A stretch of DNA of 64,000 nucleotides, from positions 62,001-126,000 of the forward strand of contig JAZQEF010000011.1 of assembly GCA_045538835.1 (NCBI GenBank). Direction: 5' to 3'. Shown here in pieces: positions 34,081 through 41,178 of the stretch. Position 1 is the first letter of the stretch. Every line of letters starts with the position of its first letter. This DNA comes from RGIG6165 sp045538835. GTDB lineage: Bacteria; Bacillota; Clostridia; Oscillospirales; Feifaniaceae. The position numbers and the translations under genes were made by a program. The notes beneath the pieces are model-generated. The model saw only the letters and a list, made by a program, of their open reading frames with translations, was not told where the DNA came from and searched no databases.

Positions 34081-34617
34081 TTTGCAATTTCTCATTACAT
34101 ATAACTGTAAAATAGCAGAAACGGTTTTTGCGTCACAAATTTCACCGTCAAGGACCATTTTTACCGCTTTTTCGAAAGGAATCTTGATAAGTTCTATAAA
34201 TTCATCCTCGTCAAAATCCGTTCCTACAAAAGTCATGTCCTTATAATCTGCCATAAAAAGATGTACAGTTTCGGTGCAAATTGCCGCCATAGGCATATTT
34301 GGCGAGAGTTTTGTCAGTTTTGAAGCCGCATATCCCGTCTCTTCGCGCAGTTCGCGCAGGGCAGATTCGTATATATCCTCACCGTTTTCCATTTTTCCTG
34401 CAGGTATCTCAAGAGTATAGATACCCATTGCATATCGATACTGTTTTACAAGAAGAACTTCATCATTTTCATTAAGAGCAATAACGCCAACACCGTCATT
34501 TGTACATATTTTTTCTCGGTATGCTGAATTTTTGTCAGGAAGACTAATGGTATCCACGTCTACGCTTATTATTTTTCCTTCAAACACAGTTTTGCTGTCA
34601 AGAGTTTCAAAAGACAT
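34078..34617 (-). CDS. Nudix hydrolase, ADP-ribose pyrophosphatase type
   Basis: It likely splits ADP-ribose or a related nucleoside diphosphate sugar. The complete Nudix box lies near residues 73-97: GKMENGEDIYESALRELREE followed by TGY. The N-terminal strand-rich part (FEGKIISVDVDTISLPD) matches NudF-like dimers, as does LVKQYRYAMGIYTLEIPAG. The ATG at 34617 follows GAGGTG at 6 bp; the GTG at 34626 is part of that site. A promoter TTGATT-N16-TAAAAT with a TGG extension lies at 34636-34663, beside the first parS. Confidence 0.92.
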   Translation of the reverse strand: MSFETLDSKTVFEGKIISVDVDTISLPDKNSAYREKICTNDGVGVIALNENDEVLLVKQYRYAMGIYTLEIPAGKMENGEDIYESALRELREETGYAASKLTKLSPNMPMAAICTETVHLFMADYKDMTFVGTDFDEDEFIELIKIPFEKAVKMVLDGEICDAKTVSAILQLYVMRNCK

Positions 34618-34635
34618 ATATTTCACCTCGTTAAT

Positions 34636-34663
34636 ATTTTACCACATACTTAAATATAATCAA
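34636..34663 (-). promoter_or_regulatory. Sigma-A promoter of the Nudix gene
   Basis: Minus-strand TTGATT (34658-34663), 16-bp spacer ending TGG, TAAAAT (34636-34641). A parS site starts 5 bp upstream of the -35 box. Confidence 0.75.
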
Positions 34664-34667
34664 CAAT

Positions 34668-34683
34668 TGTTTCACGTGAAACA
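34668..34683. other. parS centromere site 1
   Basis: TGTTTCACGTGAAACA is a perfect 16-bp palindrome identical to the B. subtilis ParB/Spo0J binding consensus. parA and parB are at 61.9-63.5 kb in this window. Confidence 0.96.
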
Positions 34684-34693
34684 TACAATAAAA

Positions 34694-34709
34694 AGTTTCA
34701 CGTGAAACA
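34694..34709. other. parS centromere site 2
   Basis: AGTTTCACGTGAAACA differs from the palindromic consensus only at its first base. It lies 26 bp centre-to-centre from site 1. Confidence 0.93.
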
Positions 34710-34720
34710 ATTACATACGG

Positions 34721-34749
34721 AAAAAGAGCCCGCACTGCGGACTCTTTTT
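34721..34749 (-). terminator. Intrinsic terminator with U-tract
   Basis: A 13-bp stem with one mismatch (AAAAAGAGCCCGC / GCGGACTCTTTTT, loop ACT) ends transcripts from the PEP-utilising-type gene or the predicted small RNA. Confidence 0.85.
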
Positions 34750-34812
34750 CTGCAACATATAAATAAGAAGGGTGGGGTTTGAACTAAAGAGGGGTAATCT
34801 TTAGTTCACTTA
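34721..34812 (-). ncRNA. Predicted ~90-nt small RNA with C-rich loops
   Basis: On the minus strand a 9-bp hairpin (GAACTAAAG / CTTTAGTTC, 34781-34807) carries loop ATTACCCCT. It is followed by a C-rich single strand, AAACCCCACCCTTCTT, and then a strong terminator (34721-34749). TTCAAC-N16-TATGAT at 34819-34846 could start transcription right at the hairpin. There is no ORF. The unpaired CCCCU and CCCCACCC segments are complementary to Shine-Dalgarno sequences, as in RsaE/RoxS-type Firmicute regulators. It could alternatively be just the 3' end of the upstream gene's mRNA. Confidence 0.45.
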
Positions 34813-34818
34813 TATATT

Positions 34819-34846
34819 ATCATACAAATTTGCGAAAAAAGTTGAA
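34819..34846 (-). promoter_or_regulatory. Possible promoter of the small RNA
   Basis: Minus-strand TTCAAC (34841-34846), 16-bp spacer, TATGAT (34819-34824). The -10 is good and the -35 is weak. Confidence 0.4.
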
Positions 34847-34877
34847 TTTTCGTAAACAATTTGTGAACAATAAAAAC

Positions 34878-35837
34878 TTACAAAAAACAAAGTTGTTCGG
34901 GCATATTCGTCACAGAAAGCATTTCTTCGGCAATATGTATATCCTCGGGAGATAAACATACGCCTCCTATGCCGCAGGCAAGCAGCGTTTTAAAAATTGT
35001 TGGCTCTGTAAGAACTTCTCCGCATGCCGTACACAGTTTACCTGCTTTTGTTGCAAGGTCTACTGTGCGAACTGCGGCAGCAAGTGCTTTTTCCTTTGAC
35101 ATAAACTCGCGACAAAGACCGTTTAAACCTATGGAAATAAAGTCACATTCGGCAATTATGGGGGCAACAGAGCAATATCCTGACACATTTTCTATCATTG
35201 CTCCTATTTTAAACTCTTTATTTCCGCCGTACATCGAGGAAAGTCTGCTTTTGACATAGCGTACATCACCGGAGGTGCGCACGTTTGGAATAAGAATATT
35301 TGCGCACTCTAAACAGGAAATATCAAAAAGTTGTTTTTCTTTAAGTCTTTCTTCCATGCCGCATGCAAGAGACTGCTTGTCCCCTTCAAAGTCAAAAAGG
35401 CGTATTACACCATGGGGTTCTGCAGAGGAAAATAGAGAGTACTCTTTTGAAAAGTCCCGTATTCCGCTAAGAAGCATTCCCTCTGTGCGCCACAGACCTA
35501 CGGGATACCCCGTATAAGGGAAAGGTACCGAAACCACTGATGAATATATAGCAGGGCGATATATGTTGTCGGTTTTGCCGATTACCGTAACATTCGCCGA
35601 ATTTGTATCTATTTGTATCCTGTCGCCGTAGCAAAGGTCTTTAACTCCGGTAATTACGGTGGTGTCCATATATTTGAGAAAAATATAGTTGTGAGACAGT
35701 TCACAGTCGTTCTCTGTTATAATTGCATCTACCTTATTTTTAAAATAGGCTATATTCTCAAGATCCGGCATAAAAGTCAGAACGTTTTGTCCGACAATTC
35801 CCGTCAGACTTTTACCGCACATTACCTTACATTTCAT
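34878..35837 (-). CDS. Minimal PEP-utilising enzyme (swivel domain + TIM barrel), EI-like
   Basis: Residues about 40-90 resemble the phosphohistidine swivel domain of PEP-utilising enzymes. AIITENDCELSHNYIFLKYM keeps the His, and VITGVKDLCYGDRI follows the usual GVKD...GD pattern. Residues about 105-319 match the PEP-binding barrel: LWRTEGMLL, HGVIRLFDFEGDKQ, ILIPNVRT, IGAMIENVSGY, CDFISIGLNGL, and the CGEVL cysteine motif near the end. There is no HPr-binding helical domain and no ATP-binding domain, so at 319 aa it is far shorter than PTS enzyme I or PpdK. Several barrel residues differ from enzyme I, so activity is uncertain. The ATG at 35837 follows GGAGAG. No PTS gene is nearby; it may be regulatory. 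Confidence 0.75.
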   Translation of the reverse strand: MKCKVMCGKSLTGIVGQNVLTFMPDLENIAYFKNKVDAIITENDCELSHNYIFLKYMDTTVITGVKDLCYGDRIQIDTNSANVTVIGKTDNIYRPAIYSSVVSVPFPYTGYPVGLWRTEGMLLSGIRDFSKEYSLFSSAEPHGVIRLFDFEGDKQSLACGMEERLKEKQLFDISCLECANILIPNVRTSGDVRYVKSRLSSMYGGNKEFKIGAMIENVSGYCSVAPIIAECDFISIGLNGLCREFMSKEKALAAAVRTVDLATKAGKLCTACGEVLTEPTIFKTLLACGIGGVCLSPEDIHIAEEMLSVTNMPEQLCFL

Positions 35838-35867
35838 AATATCTCTCCAATTACCAAAATTTACCAT

Positions 35868-35876
35868 ATTATATCA
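35868..35876 (-). promoter_or_regulatory. Extended -10 promoter of the EI-like gene
   Basis: On the minus strand TGATATAAT (TGN-TATAAT) lies 31 bp before the ATG. No convincing -35 is seen. Confidence 0.55.
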
Positions 35877-36107
35877 TTGTCCGTTGTCATATCATGTCGA
35901 AAGTGTAAAAAAGTTATGAACAGGTTTACATAATATCTGTAAATAACCCTGTTAAAACTGTTAAAAACTGTTCAAAACTCGGTTCAAAATGTTTAAAACC
36001 CCCGTTTTTTCAAGGATAATTGCTTGTCTAAAACTTTTTAAGTGGTCGAATTATGTAAATCTAAGTAACAGGTGTTTAAAGCAATTTTTTGAGGCAAATA
36101 ATTTTTA
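35877..36107. other. Iteron-like intergenic array, second oriC candidate
   Basis: TTATGAACA occurs at 35914-35922. Then five repeats of the type TGTTNAAAA follow on one strand at 35950, 35959, 35969, 35981 (GGTTCAAAA) and 35990, spaced 9-12 bp. The motif is shared with the dnaA-dnaN gap. Further downstream are AACAGGTGTTTAAAG and AT-rich sequence. No ORF is seen. The array lies between the parS pair and a Clp gene and looks like a protein-binding region, probably for DnaA. Confidence 0.5.
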
Positions 36108-36121
36108 AAGAGGTGATTTAA

Positions 36122-38092
36122 ATTTCTACTTTTGATACTGCGGCTGCCAAGTCGCTGAGCGCTGCCCTGACGCTTGCAGGAGATCTCGGGGCAAGATATG
36201 TGGGGACGGAGCATCTTCTTCTTGCCCTTACTTTACCGACAAGTCCCCTGAGGTCACTGCTTGCGGGGATGGGAGTGTCATATACTGCGCTTATGACAAG
36301 ACTTGCCTGTTCAAAAAAGCCGACACAGCTTACGGCGCAGAACATGACACCTGCTTTAAAATGTGCGCTGGAAAGACTGCATACAAAACGGATAATATCA
36401 TGTAATGATCTCTTGTCCTCTCTTATGAGTGATTGTGAGTGCGCCGCATATAAAACCGCAAAGTCAATGGGTGCGCGCCCCGAAGAACTGCGTAAGCCGT
36501 CTCATATGCCTATAGAACTTCCCTCCTCCCTTTCTTCGTTCGGAAGTGATTTAACAGCACTTGCCGCAAGGGGAAAAATAGATAAAATATTCTGCCGTGA
36601 AGAGGAGACAGAGCGGCTTTGCCGCGCCCTCTGCCGCAAGACAAAAGCAAACCCATGCCTTATCGGGGAGGCAGGCGTGGGGAAAACCGCAATAGCAGAG
36701 GCGCTGGCCTTGCGCATTGCAGACGGTAATGTTCCTGCAAGGCTCAGCGGCAGACCGCTTTTCTCGCTTGACCTTGCCCTGACTGTGGCAGGTGCGAAAT
36801 ACAGAGGTGAATTTGAAGAACGTTTAAAAAATCTGCTTAAAGAACTCTCAAAAGCAAATGCAGTTGTGTTTATAGATGAAATACATTCTATTGTCGGAGC
36901 GGGAAGTGCGGAGGGAAGCATTGATGCGGCAGGAATATTAAAACCGCTTCTCGCCAGAGGTGAGATTTCGGTAATAGGCGCCACAACACACTCAGAATAT
37001 CTGCGCTTTATAGAAAGGGACAGCGCACTTGCGCGAAGATTTATTCCTATTTATATAAAAGAACCTACGCCTGAACGGGCAAAAATTATTCTTCACGGGG
37101 CAAAAAGTGCTTATGAAAGATTTTTTTCTTGTGAGATATCCGATGAGATATGTGACCGAGCAGTTGATCTTTCGGTCAAGTATCTCCCCTCTCGCAATCT
37201 GCCTGACAAGGCGCTCGATCTTATCGATACGGCGCTGTCCTCAAAAAAGAGCGGATGTGCGCTGTCTGAGGACGATCTGCTTAGCGCTGCGGCTCTGCAG
37301 ACGGGACTTCCCGTAGGCAAGGAAAACGAAAAACTGTTTACACTCGAGGGTGTACTGAAAAATGAAGTGTTCGGGCAGGATGAGGCGGTAAAAGAGTTGT
37401 GTGAAGAGGTAAAAGCAGGCTTTTTTGCAAATTCTGCTGACAGACCGCTTGCATCATTTCTTTTCTGCGGCCCGACAGGTGTCGGAAAAACGGCTCTTGC
37501 AGGGGCTCTCTGCAGAGAACTTTTTTCCCGTGAGCCGATACGCTTCGATATGAGTGAGTATTCCGAGGCGCACTCCGTTTCGAGGCTTATAGGCTCCCCT
37601 CCCGGCTATGTGGGACATGAGGAAAACGGGCTTTTAATAGAGGGTATCAGAAAAGATCCGCATACGGTACTGCTCTTTGATGAGGCTGAAAAGGCGCATC
37701 CGCAGGTGCTCTCCCTTCTTTTGCAGATACTTGACTACGGAAGACTTACCGATTCTCACGGTGTCAAGGCGGATTTTTCTCACTGCATAGTAATTTTAAC
37801 ATCCAACACCTATTCAAAAGCGCTCAGCGGTTTTGGCGGCAGAATGTCGGACAGAGATCTAAAAGATATCTTTCGTCCAGAAATAAGAGGCAGGTTTGAC
37901 AGAATAATAACATTCAGAGAACTTGGAAATGCAGAAAAAGAGCAGATAGCTCGCTCGCTCTGTGAAAAACAGGGAATAACACCGACTGAAAGTGAAGTTG
38001 AAAAACTTATTAAAGGCACAGGCAGCGGCCGCGATATAAAACGAAGAGTCAGAACTCTGTGTATGGAAAGAGCGAAAGTAGAGACAAAATGA
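36122..38092 (+). CDS. Orphan ClpA/ClpC-type AAA+ unfoldase, AUU start
   Basis: It is a two-ring Hsp100 ATPase that would unfold proteins for ClpP. Residues 1-140 are a Clp N-domain beginning (M)STFDTAAAKSLSAALTLAG and including YVGTEHLLLAL. D1 has Walker A GEAGVGKTAIAEAL (about residue 181) and Walker B VVFIDEIHS; D2 has Walker A GPTGVGKTALAGAL (about 449) and Walker B VLLFDEAEKAH. The start is inferred as ATT at 36122. AGAGGTGA lies 5 bp before it, a stop codon lies directly upstream, and the next GTG (36200) would cut the N-domain. At 656 aa it lacks the ClpC M-domain. The ClpP-loop region reads ALSGFGGR, not a clear (L/I/V)G(F/L). No ctsR, mcsA, mcsB or clpP is adjacent. Confidence 0.85.
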   Translation: MSTFDTAAAKSLSAALTLAGDLGARYVGTEHLLLALTLPTSPLRSLLAGMGVSYTALMTRLACSKKPTQLTAQNMTPALKCALERLHTKRIISCNDLLSSLMSDCECAAYKTAKSMGARPEELRKPSHMPIELPSSLSSFGSDLTALAARGKIDKIFCREEETERLCRALCRKTKANPCLIGEAGVGKTAIAEALALRIADGNVPARLSGRPLFSLDLALTVAGAKYRGEFEERLKNLLKELSKANAVVFIDEIHSIVGAGSAEGSIDAAGILKPLLARGEISVIGATTHSEYLRFIERDSALARRFIPIYIKEPTPERAKIILHGAKSAYERFFSCEISDEICDRAVDLSVKYLPSRNLPDKALDLIDTALSSKKSGCALSEDDLLSAAALQTGLPVGKENEKLFTLEGVLKNEVFGQDEAVKELCEEVKAGFFANSADRPLASFLFCGPTGVGKTALAGALCRELFSREPIRFDMSEYSEAHSVSRLIGSPPGYVGHEENGLLIEGIRKDPHTVLLFDEAEKAHPQVLSLLLQILDYGRLTDSHGVKADFSHCIVILTSNTYSKALSGFGGRMSDRDLKDIFRPEIRGRFDRIITFRELGNAEKEQIARSLCEKQGITPTESEVEKLIKGTGSGRDIKRRVRTLCMERAKVETK

Positions 38093-38123
38093 AATAAATA
38101 TGCTATATTAGATACAAAGGGGG

Positions 38124-39350
38124 GTGTCTGACATCAGAGAAGATGCAAAATTAGTGATAGCAGCGGCGCTTGATGCGGCGCAACCGGATACTGCCGTAAA
38201 TGCGGCGCTTGCAGATATGCCCGAGTGCAGAGGAAAATTAATTCTTGTAGCGATCGGCAAAGCCGCATGGCAGATGGCAAAGGCGGCTTATGACACTCTT
38301 GGCAAAACAATAGATGACGGTATAGTTATAACAAAACACGGTCATTCAAAAGGTGATATAGGCAATCTTAAAATCAGAGAAGCTGGACACCCTGTTCCCG
38401 ATAAATATTCTTACAGCGCAACGGGAGAGGCTATTGATATGGTGAGATCTCTCGGCAAAGAAGATACGGTGCTCTTTCTCGTATCCGGAGGCGGCTCAGC
38501 CCTGTTCGAAAACCCTTTGATTGACGAGGAAGAATTACAAAGTGTCACAAAGACACTTCTTGCATCGGGGGCGGACATAACCGAGATAAATACGATAAGA
38601 AAACGCTTTTCGGCTGTAAAAGGCGGTAAGTTTGCGGAAATTTGCGCACCTGCGCAGGTCTTTTCCGTGATTTTATCGGACATAATCGGCGATCCGCTGG
38701 ATATGATTGCATCGGGACCTGCCTACCCCGACAGCGCAACTGTAAAAGATGCGCTGTACATAGCAGAGAAATATAAACTTTCCCTTTCGGATAGAGCGAA
38801 AGAACTGCTTGAAGAAGAAACTCCTAAGGAGTTAAACAATATTAATACAAAAATAACAGGCTCGGTAAAACAACTCTGCATGGCTGCACAGAGGGTTCTG
38901 GAAGAAAAAGGGTATGAAACGGTCTTAGTCTCCGACAGCATCGACTGTGAGGCAAAAGACGCCGGGAAAATGTTTGTTTCACTTGCAAAAAAGTATGTGG
39001 GGCAGGAAAAAAATGTTGCGATTATCGGCGGCGGTGAAACGGTGGTACATCTTACAGGGAACGGACTTGGCGGCAGAAATCAAGAGGCGGCGCTCTCTGC
39101 GGCAAAGGAGATGGACGGCATGGAAAATATGCTCTTCTTTTCACTCGGCTCCGACGGGACGGACGGTCCTACAGATGCGGCAGGCGGCATAGTAGACGGA
39201 TTTACTGCTAAAAAAATAGGGAGAGTAGAAGAATATTTAAAAAATAATGACTCGTACCATGCTCTCTTAAAAGCAGATGCGCTTATAATGACGGGTCCGA
39301 CGGGCACGAATGTGAACGATTTGATGTGTCTGCTCATAAAAAATAAGTAA
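38124..39350 (+). CDS. Glycerate 2-kinase, MOFRL family
   Basis: This GckA/TtuD-type enzyme phosphorylates D-glycerate to 2-phosphoglycerate. Hallmarks are LILVAIGKAAWQMAKAA, VLFLVSGGGSALFENP, the INTIRKRFSAVKGGKFA segment and SDIIGDPLDMIASGP. The C-terminal MOFRL domain contains AIIGGGETVV, GLGGRNQEAALSAA and GSDGTDGPTDAAGG. The 408-aa length is normal. The GTG at 38124 lies only 2-4 bp from AAAGGGGGG, so a start at the ATC codon (38133), which sits just before the REDA block, is possible. It ends in a terminator. Confidence 0.9.
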   Translation: MSDIREDAKLVIAAALDAAQPDTAVNAALADMPECRGKLILVAIGKAAWQMAKAAYDTLGKTIDDGIVITKHGHSKGDIGNLKIREAGHPVPDKYSYSATGEAIDMVRSLGKEDTVLFLVSGGGSALFENPLIDEEELQSVTKTLLASGADITEINTIRKRFSAVKGGKFAEICAPAQVFSVILSDIIGDPLDMIASGPAYPDSATVKDALYIAEKYKLSLSDRAKELLEEETPKELNNINTKITGSVKQLCMAAQRVLEEKGYETVLVSDSIDCEAKDAGKMFVSLAKKYVGQEKNVAIIGGGETVVHLTGNGLGGRNQEAALSAAKEMDGMENMLFFSLGSDGTDGPTDAAGGIVDGFTAKKIGRVEEYLKNNDSYHALLKADALIMTGPTGTNVNDLMCLLIKNK

Positions 39351-39377
39351 AGGAGAAATATATATTTCTCCTTTTTT
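39350..39377 (+). terminator. Terminator of glycerate kinase gene
   Basis: An 11-bp perfect stem (AAGGAGAAATA / TATTTCTCCTT) is followed by TTTTT. Confidence 0.88.
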
Positions 39378-39432
39378 ATTTATTTAAAGATTTAAATATG
39401 ATAAAATTACTGTATCTGGCAGGTGATAAAGT

Positions 39433-41178
39433 GTGAAAAACATTGTGAAGTATTCAAAAGGAATTCGCCTAACGGCGCTTGTGACTATAGTGCTTATGTG
39501 CTGTGAAGTTCTTGTTGAAACGCATTTGCCCAAAATTCTTTCGCAAATAATAGACTATGTGACCGCAATAACGGATACGGGCGGCAGTACCACTGACGGA
39601 CTGCATTATATTTATAAAATGGGCACGCTTATGGTGCTTCTTGCAGTCGTGGGAGTGACGGTTCATCTCATTGCAAACTATGCTTCGCAGAAAGCATCTT
39701 TTGGACTTTCACACAATTTAAGAATTGCGTCATTTGAAAAAATACAGGTGCTGGGACTCAAAAATATTGACAGACTTACAACGACATCGCTTGTTGTGCG
39801 TCTTACAAATGATATTTCGTCGGTGCAGAATCTGTTCAGGCAGATACTCGGTCTCGGACTTCGTGCGCCGTTCATGTTTTTAAACAGTATCATTATTGCG
39901 GCAACTCTCAACAAGAAACTCTATCTTGTGTTTCTGTATGCGATAATTCCTATGCTCTTTACCGTGGTATACCGTATGAACACGGCACTTCCGGTGTTTA
40001 AACGTGTTCAAAAGGCGCTTGACGGACTCAATGATTTTGTAAGGGAAAATCTGCTCGGTATCAGAGTGGTCAAAAACTACACTAAAGAGGAACAGCAGAC
40101 AGAAGCGTTTGATGAGATAAGCAGCAGTTATGCCGATATCACCGCAAACGCAAATGTAAAACTTGCGATAATCCAGCCGCTTATGCAGCTCATTATGGGA
40201 TTTACGACGGTCGGCGTTATCTGGTACGGCGGATATCTTTATTTACACGATGAAGTTACAATAGGCGTTATAACCGCACTTATTACATATATAACACAGA
40301 TACTTATGTCATTTCGAATGATGAGTAACATAATAGTCAATTATTCAAGGACAAAAGTATCTATAGACAGGATAAATGAAATAATCGACACTGAGCCTGC
40401 TGTTGCTGAAAAGCACAATGCGATAAAAGAACTTATCGACGGCAGTGTTGAGTTTAAGAATGTCACCTTCAGTTATACCGATGGTGGCGAAGATGTACTG
40501 CAAGATGTGTCATTTGTCGCAAAAAGCGGTGGCGTCACGGCCTTTCTCGGCGGCACAGGCAGCGGAAAGAGCACTCTGCTTCATCTTATTCCTCGAATGT
40601 ATGATGTGACTGGCGGAGAAGTAATAGTAGGTGGAACAAATGTGAAAGACATTGCCCTTTCGACGCTTCGCAAAGACATTGCAATAGTTCCGCAGTTCTC
40701 GACTCTGTTTTCCGAGACGGTAAGGTCAAATCTTTTGTGGGGAAACGATAATGCAGACGAGGCGCAGATGAAAAAGGCGCTTAATACGGCCTGCGCAGAT
40801 GAATTTGTGGAGGAACTCACCGCTGGAATAGACACTTTTCTTGCAAGAGGCGGTAAGAATTTGTCGGGAGGACAGAAGCAGAGGCTTTGTATTGCAAGGG
40901 CACTGATAAGAGAACCTAAAATTCTGCTGCTTGACGACTCTCTGTCGGCAGTCGACACCAAAACAGATGCCGCAATACGCGAGAGGTTGGCGCAAAATTA
41001 TCCCGATACAACGACCATCATAATTGCTCAGCGCATAAAGTCTGTAAAGTGTGCGGACAAGATATATGTTATCGACGGCGGAAAGATAGTGGCACAAGGA
41101 ACGCATAAGACTCTGTCACAGACTAATGAGATATACAGGGAGATAATGGATTCCCAGAAGGAGGTCGTCGATGAGTAA
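39433..41178 (+). CDS. Heterodimeric ABC exporter, subunit with degenerate ATP site
   Basis: The first of an overlapping exporter pair. Residues 1-320 hold the six-helix transmembrane domain. The nucleotide-binding domain has Walker A GGTGSGKST, signature NLSGGQKQR and Walker B ILLLDDSLSAVD. The catalytic Glu is replaced by Asp and the H-loop His by Gln (IIIAQRI), the classic pattern of the non-hydrolysing site in BmrCD/TM287-288-type heterodimers. The start is GTG at 39433 after AGGTGA. The product is 581 aa. It overlaps its partner by 8 bp. Drug or lipid efflux is likely, but the substrate is unknown; no regulator is adjacent. Confidence 0.94.
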   Translation: MKNIVKYSKGIRLTALVTIVLMCCEVLVETHLPKILSQIIDYVTAITDTGGSTTDGLHYIYKMGTLMVLLAVVGVTVHLIANYASQKASFGLSHNLRIASFEKIQVLGLKNIDRLTTTSLVVRLTNDISSVQNLFRQILGLGLRAPFMFLNSIIIAATLNKKLYLVFLYAIIPMLFTVVYRMNTALPVFKRVQKALDGLNDFVRENLLGIRVVKNYTKEEQQTEAFDEISSSYADITANANVKLAIIQPLMQLIMGFTTVGVIWYGGYLYLHDEVTIGVITALITYITQILMSFRMMSNIIVNYSRTKVSIDRINEIIDTEPAVAEKHNAIKELIDGSVEFKNVTFSYTDGGEDVLQDVSFVAKSGGVTAFLGGTGSGKSTLLHLIPRMYDVTGGEVIVGGTNVKDIALSTLRKDIAIVPQFSTLFSETVRSNLLWGNDNADEAQMKKALNTACADEFVEELTAGIDTFLARGGKNLSGGQKQRLCIARALIREPKILLLDDSLSAVDTKTDAAIRERLAQNYPDTTTIIIAQRIKSVKCADKIYVIDGGKIVAQGTHKTLSQTNEIYREIMDSQKEVVDE

